Source: Candidatus Kapaibacterium sp. (lineage in GTDB: Bacteria; Bacteroidota; Ignavibacteria; Kapaibacteriales; HRBIN21). From it: DNA of 64,000 nucleotides. Under the pieces are notes generated by a model. The model saw only the letters and a list, made by a program, of their open reading frames with translations, was not told the origin of the DNA and ran no database searches. Where the stretch lies: assembly GCA_938084565.1 (NCBI GenBank), contig CALKEU010000005.1, forward strand, positions 131,715 through 195,714, given 5' to 3'. Shown piece by piece: positions 1-9,864 of the stretch (position 1 is its first letter; each line of letters starts with the position of its first letter). Both the position numbers and the translations under genes were made by a program.

Positions 1-718
1 TAGCCATGATGAAGGCCCAGGGGAGTTGGAAGGAGGACACGAATGCCCAGTAGAGGCCTACCCAGGGGAAGACCTCCCGTAGTGTTTTCCTCAGGCTAGC
101 CGCAAAATCGGGATAGAGGGGGTCAGCGCTTCCGGCCTGGGCGACGAAGAGGCCTTCCGGGGTAAGGCGGGAGGCAAGGTGCTTGTAGAATTCGACCGTA
201 AAGAGCATGACGGACGGGCCACCTTCGATGGGTTCGGTCAGGTCGGAGATGATGACATCGTAGGTGCTTTCCGGGCTATTTTCCACGAAGGCTCGCGCAT
301 CGCCGTAGTAGAGCTGTGTTCTCGGGTCCTGGAAGCAGCCCTGGTGCCATTCCGGCAACAGGCGCTCGCAGAGCTCGACGAGCTCCCGATCGATGTCGAC
401 CATAACCGCCTGCTCTACGCACGGATGGCGCAGCACTTCGCGGAGGGTGGCTCCCTCGCCGCCGCCCATGATCAAAACGCTGCGAGGGTGAGGATGAGTC
501 ATCAAGGCTGGATGGACGAGGCTCTCATGGTAGATAAACTCGTCGACTTCTGCCGACTGAATACGGCCATCCAGGAAGAGCGCTTTGCCCAAAGCAGGGG
601 CACGGACAATTGCTACGCTCTGGTAGGCCGTGCGACCCAGGAAGAGAACCTCATGGACGCGATAGTGGAATTGGAGGTGTTCGGTGTGCTGATCGATGAT
701 CCAGATACCGCTTGCCAT
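1..718 (-). CDS. speE: Spermidine synthase (polyamine aminopropyltransferase), C-terminus cut by window edge
   Basis: Cytosolic enzyme that transfers the aminopropyl group of decarboxylated S-adenosylmethionine to putrescine. The 239 visible codons include the family core: a GGGEGATLRE glycine-rich motif (usual form GGGDG), the acidic MVDID strand end, YGDARAF and the catalytic-loop ISDLTEP. The start is the ATG at 718, six bases after the stop of the ribonucleotide reductase gene, so the two are probably cotranscribed. The C-terminal part lies outside the window. Family assignment is firm; polyamine specificity (putrescine or a longer substrate, as in some thermophiles) cannot be read from sequence. 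Confidence 0.9.
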   Translation of the reverse strand, partial: MASGIWIIDQHTEHLQFHYRVHEVLFLGRTAYQSVAIVRAPALGKALFLDGRIQSAEVDEFIYHESLVHPALMTHPHPRSVLIMGGGEGATLREVLRHPCVEQAVMVDIDRELVELCERLLPEWHQGCFQDPRTQLYYGDARAFVENSPESTYDVIISDLTEPIEGGPSVMLFTVEFYKHLASRLTPEGLFVAQAGSADPLYPDFAASLRKTLREVFPWVGLYWAFVSSFQLPWAFIMA

Positions 719-724
719 GAGCTC

Positions 725-3700
725 TCAGGAGCATCCGCTCGGAGTTCCACAATCTTCGCAGACAGCGCAGCTGCCCGTTTGCCGCATGCGCATGGAGCCA
801 CAGACCGGACAGGTCTCGCCCGTATATCCTCGAGCTTTAGCCTCAGCCACGCGGCGGGCATACGCACCGTTGATACCTATGCCATTGGGAGCTACCAGCT
901 CAGGCTCTTCCTCTGCGGGCTTTGGTGTCTCCCATTCGCTAATGCGAACCACCGACGGGGATGCTGGAGGGGGCTGTTGGCCTGCTGTGGGCGGCGCAGG
1001 GGTGCTCTCGTGCAGGTGAGGAGGTACTTCGTCGACCGCTTTGACATGGACGAAATCCGTGCGCCCCAGATAATCATAAGCCAGCGAGCGGAAGACGTAG
1101 TCGAGGACGGAGGTAGCGTACTTGATGGCTTCGTGCCCTTCGACGGGACCGGAGGGTTCGAAGCGAGTGAAGGTAAAGGTATCCACGAGCTCCTCAAGGG
1201 GGATGCCGTACTGCAGTGCTTTGGAAGCCAGTACAGCAAAGCAGTTGAGCAGGCCCTTGAAGGAGGCTCCTTCCTTGTACATATCGATGAAGATCTCGCC
1301 GAGCGTGCCGTCCTCGTATTCGCCCGTGCGGAGGTAGACCTTGTGGCCGCCTACATAGGCTTCCCGGACGAAGCCTTGGCGCTTCTTTGGAAGGCGTCGG
1401 CGCTGTGGACGCTGGTAGACAACGCGTTCGATGATGCGTTCCTGTACCTCCCGGGGGCCTTTGGTTTCATCGAGTGTCTCCTCATCGCCGAGCATGACGA
1501 TTTCATCCTCCAACCCTTCGATGGCGCTACTTAGGGGCTGCGAGAGTTTTGAGCCATCTCGGTACAGAGCAATAGCTTTCAGCCCCATCTGCCATGCCTG
1601 GAGGTAGACGTCCGCAACGTCTTGGACCGTTGCCTCTGCGGGCATATTGACCGTTTTGGAAATGCCGCCGGAGATGAATGGCTGTACGGCAGCCATCATG
1701 CGTATGTGGGCTAGGTAGTCAATGTAGCGTTTGCCGCGCTTGCCGCACTTGTTAGCACAGTCGAACACGGGGAGGTGCTCCGGACGCAGATGGGGGGCCC
1801 CTTCCACCGTCATTGTACCGCAGACATACTCATTGGCAGCCTCGATCTCTTCCCGGCTGAAGCCGAGGGCTTGCAGGAGATCAAAGTGGGGATCGGAGAG
1901 CTGCTCACGGCTGAAGCCCAGACGCAGGCAGAACTCCTCGCCAAGGGTCCAGGGCGTAAAGGCGAAGCGAATATCAAACACGTTGGGTAGGAGCGACTCA
2001 ATGAGGGCAATCTCTCGGTCGGTAAAGCCTTTGTGGAGAAGGCGCTCGTGAGTTACTGTGGGGCATCCCACCAGAGTCCCATGGCCGATGCAGTAGGCGA
2101 CAATATCACGGATCTGCTCTTCGGTGTAACCGAGCCGGCGGAGAGCTTTGGGGACCGACTGATTGACGATTTTCAAGTAGCCGCCGCCGGCGAGCTTTTT
2201 AAACTTGACGAGGGCAAAATCAGGCTCAATGCCAGTGGTATCGCAGTCCATCAACAGGCCAATCGTCCCCGTGGGAGCAATGGCAGTAACCTGAGCATTG
2301 CGGTAGCCATAACGTTCCCCGAGCTCGAGGGCACGATCCCATGCTTGGCGGGCAGCCCGTAGGAGATCCTCGGGGCAGTACCGTGGATCGATGCCCATTG
2401 GCGTGATACTGAGGCCCTCATACTCCTCCGGTGGAGCATTGTAGGCGGCCCGACGGTGGTTGCGGATGACACGGAGCATGGCTTCTCGGTTGTCAGCGAA
2501 GCCGGGGAAGGGGCCAAGTTTACCGGCCATCTCGGCCGAGGTGGCGTATGCTTCACCCGTCATGAGGGCCGTAAGAGCCCCTGCAATGGCCAGCGCCTGG
2601 GGAGAGTCGTACGGAATGCCGCTCACCATGAGCAGAGCGCCGAGATTAGCGTAACCCAGTCCGAGGGTACGGAACTCATAACTCTTGCGGGCAATTTCCT
2701 TCGAGGGAAACTGGGCCATGAGGACCGAAATCTCGAGCACAATGGTCCAGAGCCGGACAGCATGCCGAAAGTCCTCAATGCGGAAAGTCCCCGTTTCCTC
2801 CTCGTAGAACTTCAACAGGTTGAGGCTAGCCAGGTTACAGGCTGTGTCGTCCAGGAAAAGGTATTCTGAGCAAGGGTTCGAAGCGTTGATGCGCCCAGAG
2901 TTCGGGCAGGTGTGCCATTCGTTGATGGTGGTGTCGAATTGGAGACCGGGGTCAGCGCATTTCCATGCCGCCAGGGCAATTGCATTCCAGAGGTCCCGAG
3001 CACGCACCGTACGGCAAATACGCCCATCGGTCCGCCAGCGCAGATCCCACGTGCCATCGGTGAGCACGGCGTGCATGAACTCGTTGGGGACACGGACGGA
3101 ATTGTTGGAGTTTTGCCCGCTGACGGTCAGGTATGCTTCTCCCTCATAGTCGAGATCGAAGAGGGGGAAATCGAGCTTCGTGTATCCCTGTTCGGCAAGG
3201 GCTAGGGTTCGCAGGATATAGGCCCGCGGGATACCACGGCGGAGGGCTCGCCGGATCAGGGTATGGAGCCGAGGATTGCTGCGCCAGTCAGTGCCACGGG
3301 CGACAGCCTCATCCATGATGGCTTGCAAGAAAGTGCTGCAAAGCCGCGAACCAGTCACCAGTGCAGCGACCTTCTCCTCCTCCCGGGCCTTCCACTCGAT
3401 GAAGTCTTCGATGTCGGGATGATCGATGTTGACAATGACCATCTTTGCAGCGCGGCGTGTCGTGCCGCCGGACTTAATAGCGCCGGCGGCGCGATCGAAA
3501 ATTTTCAGAAAGCTCATAAGGCCTGAGGAAACTCCACCACCGGAGAGGGGCTCACCGGCAGCTCGCAGAGTGGAGAAATTTGTCCCCGTGCCAGAGCCGT
3601 ACTTGAAGATGCGGGCTTCACGGGTGAGCAGATCAAAGATGCCTCCGTCGTTGACCAGATCGTCCTGGATAGACTGGATAAAGCAAGCGTGTGGCTGGGG

Positions 3701-4231
3701 GCGGGAGTAGGCATCGCGGGAACGCTGCAGCCGGCCAGTTTTGGGATCGACATACCAATGCCCCTGAGCCTTGCCCGTAATGCCGTACGCATAGGCCAAC
3801 CCCGTGTTGAACCACTGCGGAGAGTTGGGCGCAGCCATTTGAGCTAACATCATGTAGACGAGCTCGTCGTAGAAGGCCTGGGCATCCTCAGGGGTGTCAA
3901 AGTAGCCATATTGCTCCCCCCACCATCGCCAGCAACCGGCCAGGCGGTGCACAACCTGCTTCACAGAACGCTCCGGCCCCAGTATGGGCTGCCCCTGCGC
4001 GTCGAACAGCGGATTACCGTGCTCGTCATACTGTGGAACCCCGGTCTTGCGGAAATACTTCTGGGCCAGAATGTCTGTGGCAACCTGCGACCAATGTGTG
4101 GGGACCTCGACATTGTGCATCTCGAAGACGACAGTCCCATCCGGGTTGCGGAGAATGGAGGAGCGCCGTTCATAGGTGAAGTACTCGTAAGGGCTCCGTC
4201 CAGCTTCTGTGAAACGCCTTGGGATCTGCAT
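725..4231 (-). CDS. nrdJ: Adenosylcobalamin-dependent (class II) ribonucleotide reductase
   Basis: Reduces ribonucleotides to deoxyribonucleotides with a radical generated from adenosylcobalamin, so it needs no oxygen and no separate radical subunit. At 1168 residues it has the length of the long class II form. Visible are a redox cysteine in HACFIQS (about 183), the GSGTGTNFS loop (212-220), the N-x-C-x-E active site NPCSEY (452-457, thiyl Cys about 454) and a cysteine-rich tail (CPVCG, CAVCEDC) of the type that re-reduces the active site or binds zinc. A TAATTTCG promoter element lies 66 bases upstream. The spermidine synthase gene follows closely. The cell must obtain B12. Confidence 0.95.
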   Translation of the reverse strand: MQIPRRFTEAGRSPYEYFTYERRSSILRNPDGTVVFEMHNVEVPTHWSQVATDILAQKYFRKTGVPQYDEHGNPLFDAQGQPILGPERSVKQVVHRLAGCWRWWGEQYGYFDTPEDAQAFYDELVYMMLAQMAAPNSPQWFNTGLAYAYGITGKAQGHWYVDPKTGRLQRSRDAYSRPQPHACFIQSIQDDLVNDGGIFDLLTREARIFKYGSGTGTNFSTLRAAGEPLSGGGVSSGLMSFLKIFDRAAGAIKSGGTTRRAAKMVIVNIDHPDIEDFIEWKAREEEKVAALVTGSRLCSTFLQAIMDEAVARGTDWRSNPRLHTLIRRALRRGIPRAYILRTLALAEQGYTKLDFPLFDLDYEGEAYLTVSGQNSNNSVRVPNEFMHAVLTDGTWDLRWRTDGRICRTVRARDLWNAIALAAWKCADPGLQFDTTINEWHTCPNSGRINASNPCSEYLFLDDTACNLASLNLLKFYEEETGTFRIEDFRHAVRLWTIVLEISVLMAQFPSKEIARKSYEFRTLGLGYANLGALLMVSGIPYDSPQALAIAGALTALMTGEAYATSAEMAGKLGPFPGFADNREAMLRVIRNHRRAAYNAPPEEYEGLSITPMGIDPRYCPEDLLRAARQAWDRALELGERYGYRNAQVTAIAPTGTIGLLMDCDTTGIEPDFALVKFKKLAGGGYLKIVNQSVPKALRRLGYTEEQIRDIVAYCIGHGTLVGCPTVTHERLLHKGFTDREIALIESLLPNVFDIRFAFTPWTLGEEFCLRLGFSREQLSDPHFDLLQALGFSREEIEAANEYVCGTMTVEGAPHLRPEHLPVFDCANKCGKRGKRYIDYLAHIRMMAAVQPFISGGISKTVNMPAEATVQDVADVYLQAWQMGLKAIALYRDGSKLSQPLSSAIEGLEDEIVMLGDEETLDETKGPREVQERIIERVVYQRPQRRRLPKKRQGFVREAYVGGHKVYLRTGEYEDGTLGEIFIDMYKEGASFKGLLNCFAVLASKALQYGIPLEELVDTFTFTRFEPSGPVEGHEAIKYATSVLDYVFRSLAYDYLGRTDFVHVKAVDEVPPHLHESTPAPPTAGQQPPPASPSVVRISEWETPKPAEEEPELVAPNGIGINGAYARRVAEAKARGYTGETCPVCGSMRMRQTGSCAVCEDCGTPSGCS

Positions 4232-4297
4232 GGGACTTCGATGGGGGGATGTGGCACATACAGGGGGATGAGGCTGCCCTCCACTGACGGGGCAGCA

Positions 4298-4305
4298 CGA
4301 AATTA
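4298..4305 (-). promoter_or_regulatory. -7 promoter element TAATTTCG upstream of nrdJ
   Basis: The minus strand reads TAATTTCG, a one-base variant of the Bacteroidota TAnnTTTG element. It overlaps the stop codon of the upstream thiamine-binding-family gene and would start a transcript about 60 nt before the nrdJ ATG. The same octamer precedes the MauE-like gene and sprA. No clear -33 element is visible. Confidence 0.5.
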
Positions 4306-4635
4306 CATGCTCGACTGCTGTTGAACGGTCGCCGCCGAGGGAAGTTTTTCCACCACCGAACGAACCGCAGCCTCAAGCGAAGGCTCTCGATCCGAGCGCA
4401 TCTCCACTTTAAGCCAGAGGCTGATGCGCTGGACGTTCTGCTGCTGCAACTGCTCAAAGCACCGAGCGAGGGCGGTGCACAATGTCTCCCACTCTCCTTC
4501 TACGTTGGTGCCGTGGGCGTGGAGTTGGCAGTGGAGACCAGCTTCCTGGAGAACCCGAACACACGTTGCAATGTATGCCGACAGAGACATCCCCACTCCA
4601 ATCGGGGTGAGGCTAACCATTGCGCTGACCTTCAT
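4303..4635 (-). CDS. MTH1187/YqgV-family thiamine-binding protein
   Basis: A 110-residue protein with the pattern of the MTH1187/DUF77 family: N-terminal beta strand with VSLTPIGVG, then [11 protein letters not shown], a [12 protein letters not shown] segment and a final helix-strand unit. Family members form small ferredoxin-like oligomers and some bind thiamine or related pyrimidines; the cellular role is poorly defined. The ATG at 4635 is chosen because family similarity begins there; the longer open frame upstream overlaps the preceding gene. It sits between an exported unknown and nrdJ, which has its own promoter at its 3' end. Confidence 0.75.
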   Translation of the reverse strand: MKVSAMVSLTPIGVGMSLSAYIATCVRVLQEAGLHCQLHAHGTNVEGEWETLCTALARCFEQLQQQNVQRISLWLKVEMRSDREPSLEAAVRSVVEKLPSAATVQQQSSM

Positions 4636-4699
4636 GGCTGAGGGCGTGCGGAGACAGACTGTCGTGTGCAAAATAGCGGAATGAGGGGAGATTGCACGG

Positions 4700-5146
4700 C
4701 TACTCATCCGCTGGGGAGAGGACAGGGATAGCAGGGCGACGCCATGGGAGATAGTCAAGCCCCGTGATGGCCCATGTCGTATCACGGTGGAAGAGGCGGA
4801 AACGGAGGGTATGCAAATAGTCCAACTCTAGCCATACGATGCGGAGCGTTGGGCCGAGGCTATCGGTGCGCAGATATGTGGGGGGAAGCCCCCTAACTAT
4901 TTGGCTCAGCCATTCCAGCTCGGGGGTTAGCTCATAGCGTTGCTCTGCCAGCAGGGGGGTGCCGTTCGGCGTTGCGAAAAGTGAAGCAGCCTCGGTCGTT
5001 AGGCCACTGTCGAGCAGCGCCTTAAAAAAGAGTGCCGTGCCAGAAGGGGTATGCAGTGTCAGGGGCACAGTATTCCGCTCCAGAGAGAGGCTTCGGCACC
5101 CTTCGCAGAGAATCCCGAGGGATAACAGCAGGTGGGACAGGCTCAT
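4700..5146 (-). CDS. Exported protein of unknown function
   Basis: I do not recognise this 148-residue protein. It opens with a hydrophobic stretch (MSLSHLLLSLGILCEGC) that resembles a signal peptide, although the cysteines do not form a clean lipobox. The rest mixes charged and aromatic residues and contains a RIVWLELDYL strand, suggesting a small beta-rich periplasmic protein. The start at 5146 overlaps the stop of the upstream hydrolase by four bases (ATGA), which supports this start and translational coupling. No catalytic motif is evident. Confidence 0.6.
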   Translation of the reverse strand: MSLSHLLLSLGILCEGCRSLSLERNTVPLTLHTPSGTALFFKALLDSGLTTEAASLFATPNGTPLLAEQRYELTPELEWLSQIVRGLPPTYLRTDSLGPTLRIVWLELDYLHTLRFRLFHRDTTWAITGLDYLPWRRPAIPVLSPADE

Positions 5147-6000
5147 AGGTTGAAAAACTGTGCTGTGACGTTGACAGCTTCCATGACAGCTGGAGAGGGG
5201 GTGCGCATCGGGTGATCGACCCCGAAGGTATGCCCAGTGTGCGGGATGATGTGCCAATGGACAAGGTCAGGGGGAGCCTGGGCAAAGCATTCCTGGACGG
5301 AGCGCAGCGGGACGGTGATATCGTGCATACCGTGGACGATGAGGGTCGGGCATTTCAGCTGAGCGACAGCCTGCTGCAAATTATAGCGGGCGGCGTTTGC
5401 CTCTAAGTCTTCCAGGTACTCCACGTTCATGCGGAGAATTTGACTGGTGCGGGTGTGGGAGATCTCCAGCGAGCCGCGCTGGCGCCAGCGCTTTTTCTGC
5501 CGTTCCGTATAGTGATGGAATGTTGTCACGGGCGACCAAAGGGCCAGGCGTTCAACAGGCAGCTGGGGATAGAGTCGGAGTGCAAGAAGAGCGACGCCGG
5601 CTCCGCGGGAGTACCCGAGCAGGAAGAGTCTCTTGTTCCAGCGCTTCCACCATGTTGCAGGGGCCTCTACCGTGCGTTTGGCAAAGGCGGTCACAACGGT
5701 GACGGTATCGGCCAATTCTTGGCTGATAGTATTGCGGGCAAATAGCTCTGGGCGCTCGACACGGTCGGAGCCTTCAACGTAGCCGCTCAGGGAGAAGTTG
5801 AACGTCACAACACAGGCCCCCCGGGAAGCAAACTCGGTTGCAGCATACGGGAAGAAGGCCCAATCTTTGAAGCCTGTAAAGCCGTGTAGCATGATGATGA
5901 GTGGCCCCGAGCCGCGAGTGGGTTGCCAGTACAGATCGCCGAGGATGCGTTCCCCAGATGTACTCGTCAACCAGAAGCGTTCAGTAACGATGGATGGCAT
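5143..6000 (-). CDS. Alpha/beta hydrolase (prolyl oligopeptidase-like)
   Basis: A 285-residue hydrolase with oxyanion-hole LHGFTGFKD, nucleophile elbow GYSRGAG (Ser about 131), acid in HGMHDITVP (Asp about 227) and base in HTGHTFG (His about 257). The complete triad and the lack of a signal peptide indicate an active cytosolic esterase or peptidase; the substrate cannot be inferred. It lies ten bases after the M28 peptidase gene and is coupled by a four-base overlap to the next gene, so an operon led by the peptidase is likely. Confidence 0.85.
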   Translation of the reverse strand: MPSIVTERFWLTSTSGERILGDLYWQPTRGSGPLIIMLHGFTGFKDWAFFPYAATEFASRGACVVTFNFSLSGYVEGSDRVERPELFARNTISQELADTVTVVTAFAKRTVEAPATWWKRWNKRLFLLGYSRGAGVALLALRLYPQLPVERLALWSPVTTFHHYTERQKKRWRQRGSLEISHTRTSQILRMNVEYLEDLEANAARYNLQQAVAQLKCPTLIVHGMHDITVPLRSVQECFAQAPPDLVHWHIIPHTGHTFGVDHPMRTPSPAVMEAVNVTAQFFNL

Positions 6001-6010
6001 ATCAGGCAGC

Positions 6011-7879
6011 TTAGCGGAGCTCTTCGAACCGCACCTGTGCCGTCTTACGGGCCCCGTTTCTCAGGAAGTGGACTGTCACTGTGTCTCCGGGGGTAAACTG
6101 TTGCAGTGCATGCATGAGATCGTAGATGGAGCGAATCGTGTACGGCCCTAATTGCACGATGATGTCGTCCGCCTGGAGTCCGGCGCGTTCGGCCGGGCTT
6201 TCGGCGCTGACCCCATTGAGGCGGAGTCCTGCAGGATGGTCACTGTAATCGGGGATCACGCCGAGGCGTACTCGGAGACGGCCCTCAAACTGGCTTGATG
6301 CAGCTGCTTGCGTGCGCCGAGCATCGGGTCGCTCAGGGCGAGAGCCAATTGCACGCAGTATTGCTTCGGCCAGATCCGCAATGCGCGCCAGACCTTCGTA
6401 GTTGAGCTTTTCCCACGTATCGCTGGGGCGGTGGTAATCGCTGTGCAAGCCTGTGAAGAAGTGGAGCACGGGGAGCCCTCGAGCATGGAAGGGTGTATGA
6501 TCGCTCGGACCAAAGCCGCTTTCGACGGTTGAGAGCTGCATTCCAAACAGAGGAGCCAGCGAGTCCAACAGGGGCTGCCAAATTGAGGAACTCCCCAGAC
6601 CGTGAAGGATAAGCTTGTCCTGGAGCCGTCCGACCATGTCGAAGTTGAGCATGGCGATGGCGCTATCGAGAGGAAGGAGGGGATGGCGGGCGTAATAGCT
6701 CGAACCCACAACACCGTGCTCTTCAGCGTTAAAGGCAATCACGAGCACGGAGCGAGGCAGCGGCTGGCGGGCCAAGCGCTCGGCCAGCTCCATCAAGAGG
6801 GCGGTTCCAGAGGCGTTGTCATCGGCTCCGGGATGTATGGCCGGTTCGCGAGAGGCCGCAAGCGAGCCGAAGCTTCCCCAGCCAAGATGGTCGAAGTGTG
6901 CCCCGAGGATGATATGCTCGTGGGCATATGCGGGATCCTTCCCACGAAGGTAGCCGATGACGTTGGGAATTTCCACCTCGATTGTCTCAAGCTCCACGGT
7001 AATGGTGGCCTGCACCAATGGAAGCTCGAAGCTCTGCGGTTTGAGGGTGCGCAGGATCTCGAGCTCACGGGTGTAGAGGGAGCGGTCTCGGGGGAAGAGT
7101 TTAGCTGCTTCTACCCGTTGAGCGTGGATGACGGGGATGGAAGCCAGCGGTGAACGCGTCTCCGGCGAGAGGGGAAGCAGCACATTGGCGGAATCCCCTT
7201 GTGGATCGACCACGATGACAGCGGCAGCCCCGCGACGTTCGGCTTCCGAGATCTTGTAGCGAAGCGAGGCATACCGTGGGTCGATGGAGTGGCGTTCCTC
7301 ACGTAGCTTTTCTCGCACGAGCTTCGAGCGTAAGCGTTCGTCCCATGGAGTCCCACGGAGGATCAGCACGATTTTGCCGCGGACCTCTACGCCTTCGTAA
7401 TCATCGTATTGGCGTTCGGGAGCAGAGATCCCGAAGCCGGCAAATACGAGGTGGCCGGAGGCTGTGCCATTGGCACTGAAGCTGAGGGGGACAAATTGGG
7501 TACCAGCATTCCAGCGCAGGGTATACGAGCGCCACATCTCGCGGGGTAGATCGAGGCGTTCGACCGTGATGGTAAACTCTGCCCGTGTTGCGGTGCCAAT
7601 CCGGAGCTCGGTCACTAGGGGAAATTGTTGAAAGTAGCTGCCTCCGACAGGCTGAAGGCCGATCCGGCGGAAGTGTTCGGCAATGAAGGCTGCTGCACGG
7701 CGGTTGCCCTCCGAACCGGCCGCGCGCCCTTCAAGCTCGGGAGAGGCAAGGAAGCGTACGTACCCTTGAAGTCGTTCGGCTGCCGGGGAAAGGAGGCTTG
7801 CGGGATTCTGTGCCCACGTGGGAATACTCCCGGCCAGAGAGAGGAGCAGCCAAAAGCGGTAGCTTTGTAGTGTGCGCAT
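6011..7879 (-). CDS. Secreted M28-family zinc aminopeptidase with PA and C-terminal PDZ domains
   Basis: A 622-residue exported peptidase. The N-terminus is a signal peptide (FWLLLSLAGSIPTWAQ). A protease-associated domain occupies roughly residues 115-255. The M28 domain carries the two-zinc ligand set: GAHFDH (His about 328), GADDNAS (Asp about 353), NAEEHG (Glu about 386), NFDMVGR (Asp about 414) and SDHTPFH (His about 461). A PDZ domain ends the protein (about 535-620). The ATG at 7879 is chosen because it opens the signal peptide and lies 25 bases downstream of an exact TATTTTTG promoter element. It probably trims peptides in the periplasm or outside the cell. Confidence 0.9.
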   Translation of the reverse strand: MRTLQSYRFWLLLSLAGSIPTWAQNPASLLSPAAERLQGYVRFLASPELEGRAAGSEGNRRAAAFIAEHFRRIGLQPVGGSYFQQFPLVTELRIGTATRAEFTITVERLDLPREMWRSYTLRWNAGTQFVPLSFSANGTASGHLVFAGFGISAPERQYDDYEGVEVRGKIVLILRGTPWDERLRSKLVREKLREERHSIDPRYASLRYKISEAERRGAAAVIVVDPQGDSANVLLPLSPETRSPLASIPVIHAQRVEAAKLFPRDRSLYTRELEILRTLKPQSFELPLVQATITVELETIEVEIPNVIGYLRGKDPAYAHEHIILGAHFDHLGWGSFGSLAASREPAIHPGADDNASGTALLMELAERLARQPLPRSVLVIAFNAEEHGVVGSSYYARHPLLPLDSAIAMLNFDMVGRLQDKLILHGLGSSSIWQPLLDSLAPLFGMQLSTVESGFGPSDHTPFHARGLPVLHFFTGLHSDYHRPSDTWEKLNYEGLARIADLAEAILRAIGSRPERPDARRTQAAASSQFEGRLRVRLGVIPDYSDHPAGLRLNGVSAESPAERAGLQADDIIVQLGPYTIRSIYDLMHALQQFTPGDTVTVHFLRNGARKTAQVRFEELR

Positions 7880-7887
7880 GGGCCTGA

Positions 7888-9360
7888 ATGCCGAAACACC
7901 CTGCAAAAATAGAGCTTTCCGCAGGGACGAGGGGAAGGGACAGCGAGCTGGTCGGGCACCGGGGGGAGCTCCGGCAGCTTGCCGGAGACACACTCCTCTA
8001 CGCTGTTACGGCAGCTCTTGTGCGCCTGGCAACGTTTCTCCTGACGCCTCTCCATACAAATTTCCTGCATCCGGCAGCGCTCGGAGAGGTTAGCTATCTC
8101 TTTGCTCTCCTGGCCTTTGTCAACGTGGTGTTGACATTGGGGTGGGAATCAGCCTACATGCGCTTTGCCGTAGAGCAGCAGGAACGGGGGACGGTATTTG
8201 CCTATGCGTGGGCCACCATGGGGGCTCATGGAGTGCTTCTGTGTGGACTCGGATGGATACTCGCTCCGAGGATTGCTCCGCTGATGCGGCTTGAGGTGTT
8301 AGGGGCTGAGGGAGTGCGTGCGGCTGTCGCTATGGCTTTTCTGGATGCGCTGGCGGTTGTCCCATATGCGGAATTGCGCCTAAGGCGGAGCTTGGTGTGG
8401 TACGCTGTGCTGCGGCTCGTCAACGTGGGCGTCCTAGTGCTGGCAACGGTGCTCTTTGTGGTCTTCTGGGGTTGGGGGGCTGGCGGGGTGCTCTGGGCAG
8501 GGGTGGCAGCATCGGTGAGCACGGCGCTGGGGACAATACCAGTGGTAGTGCGGGTGTTTCGGTGGCGGTGGCGGGCAGCCCTCTACGGGGAGATGCTCCG
8601 ATATGCGCTGCCGACCGTTCCAGCAGCTCTGGCAAGTATTGCCCTCCATGTCCTGGATCGGCCGTTGTTGATGCTGCTCTCGGATGCCTCCAGCGTCGGT
8701 ATCTACCAGGCCAATTACCGGCTTGCATTGCCAATGGTGCTGATGGTGTCAGTTTTTGAGTACGCCTGGCGTCCATTCTTCCTCCAGCGAATGCAGCGGG
8801 CAGATGCTCCGGGACTGTTTGCGCGTGTGTTCTGGTACTGGAACCTCGGCGCGGCCTTCGTGTTTGTGATGCTGACGTTGTGGATGCCCCTGGTGGTACG
8901 GCTGCCCCTTGGGCGGGGATTTCTCATTCATCCGGCCTATTGGGAGGGGCTCGGTGTAGTCCCGGTGGTAGCTGCAGGATATGCGCTCTTTGGGATCTAT
9001 GTCTTTGCTGCAGCGGCGGCACACATTCGGAAAAAGACAGAGCGTCTGGCCATGGCAATGGTGTTAGCGGGGGCCGTTAATGTGGGATTGCTCGTAGGGC
9101 TGGTGCCTCGGTGGGGGTATATGGGGGCAGCATGGGCAACTGTAGGGGCGTATGCTGTGGCTGCCGGTGCGATGGTGTGGATGGGAAGGCGGCTCTACCC
9201 GATCCCCTATCCCTGGGGGAGGGTTGCAGGAGTTTGGGGCGGTGCTCTGGTGGTGGCGGCGCTCGGCTATGGTGCGGATCCGCTTGGGCGGGTGGCATGG
9301 ACACTCCTGATGGTAGGCCTCCTCTGGGGAGCGTGGCGCCTGGGACGCCGTTGGGTTTGA
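7888..9360 (+). CDS. Wzx/MATE-like polysaccharide flippase
   Basis: A 490-residue, very hydrophobic protein with about twelve to fourteen predicted membrane helices and the oligosaccharide flippase signature: an early TALVRLATFLLTPLHT helix and the YQANYRLALP motif midway. Such proteins flip undecaprenyl-linked glycans across the inner membrane for O-antigen, capsule or exopolysaccharide. The ATG at 7888 is the only one in frame before the first helix and leaves only eight bases to the divergent peptidase start, so its promoter must lie inside or beyond the peptidase gene. No polymerase or glycosyltransferase is adjacent, so the glycan is unknown. Confidence 0.85.
   Translation: MPKHPAKIELSAGTRGRDSELVGHRGELRQLAGDTLLYAVTAALVRLATFLLTPLHTNFLHPAALGEVSYLFALLAFVNVVLTLGWESAYMRFAVEQQERGTVFAYAWATMGAHGVLLCGLGWILAPRIAPLMRLEVLGAEGVRAAVAMAFLDALAVVPYAELRLRRSLVWYAVLRLVNVGVLVLATVLFVVFWGWGAGGVLWAGVAASVSTALGTIPVVVRVFRWRWRAALYGEMLRYALPTVPAALASIALHVLDRPLLMLLSDASSVGIYQANYRLALPMVLMVSVFEYAWRPFFLQRMQRADAPGLFARVFWYWNLGAAFVFVMLTLWMPLVVRLPLGRGFLIHPAYWEGLGVVPVVAAGYALFGIYVFAAAAAHIRKKTERLAMAMVLAGAVNVGLLVGLVPRWGYMGAAWATVGAYAVAAGAMVWMGRRLYPIPYPWGRVAGVWGGALVVAALGYGADPLGRVAWTLLMVGLLWGAWRLGRRWV
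7904..7911 (-). promoter_or_regulatory. -7 promoter element TATTTTTG for the M28 peptidase operon
   Basis: Exact match to the Bacteroidota TAnnTTTG element on the minus strand, ending 25 bases before the peptidase ATG at 7879. It lies inside the first codons of the divergent flippase gene. No clear -33 element is visible. Confidence 0.6.
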
Positions 9361-9371
9361 GGGGATTGCTG

Positions 9372-9379
9372 TAATTTCG
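9372..9379 (+). promoter_or_regulatory. -7 promoter element TAATTTCG before the MauE-like gene
   Basis: TAATTTCG in the 42-base gap after the flippase gene. A strong Shine-Dalgarno-like GGGAGGAGGG stretch follows at 9390-9399, immediately before the ATG at 9403, so a short leader is predicted. Confidence 0.5.
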
Positions 9380-9402
9380 AGCGTAAGAGAGGGAGGAGGG
9401 CA

Positions 9403-9864
9403 ATGCTCAAGCATGCGGTGCGCGAGGCAATCGGGGTTGCCTTGCGAGTACTCGTTGGCGGGGTCTTCCTCATCGCTTCGGTCGATAAGCTCGGGAATCC
9501 GGAGCCATTTGCACGGGCGATAGCTAACTATCGGCTGCTGCCGGTGGAATTCGTCAACGGTGTGGCGATAGTGTTACCGTGGCTGGAGCTCTTGGTTGGC
9601 TTAATGCTGGTGGCTGGAGTGCGGATTCGGGCCGCGGCAACGGTGGCGACGGTGCTCCTTGCAGTGTTTACGCTCGCTCTCGTATCGGCTATCGTGCGTG
9701 GGTTGGATATCAGCTGTGGGTGTTTCTCGCAGACAGCGGCCGAACGTATTGGCTGGGGGCGTGTTGTGGAGGATGTAGCGCTTCTGTTCGGAGCACTCCT
9801 GGTCGTTGTGTGGCCACCACAGCGTTGGAGCCTGGAGAACTACGTGCGGCGTGTGTCTCAATGA
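9403..9864 (+). CDS. MauE/DoxX-family redox-associated membrane protein
   Basis: A 153-residue membrane protein with about four helices. The ASVDKL start of the DoxX/MauE fold and a CGCF motif (DISCGCFSQ) before the last helix are seen in MauE-like proteins thought to pass reducing equivalents or assist disulfide chemistry across the membrane. It has its own promoter element and an unusually strong ribosome-binding site. Its stop overlaps the start of the homocysteine methyltransferase/MTHFR gene by four bases. The redox partner is unknown; the thioredoxin-like CxC lipoprotein at 16983 is one possibility but is not adjacent. Confidence 0.8.
   Translation: MLKHAVREAIGVALRVLVGGVFLIASVDKLGNPEPFARAIANYRLLPVEFVNGVAIVLPWLELLVGLMLVAGVRIRAAATVATVLLAVFTLALVSAIVRGLDISCGCFSQTAAERIGWGRVVEDVALLFGALLVVVWPPQRWSLENYVRRVSQ

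Noticed and set aside
179-1534. 451-codon open frame on the plus strand
   Set aside because: It runs antisense to spermidine synthase and the end of the ribonucleotide reductase, both with clear motifs. The translation has no recognisable domain; it is a by-product of high GC.
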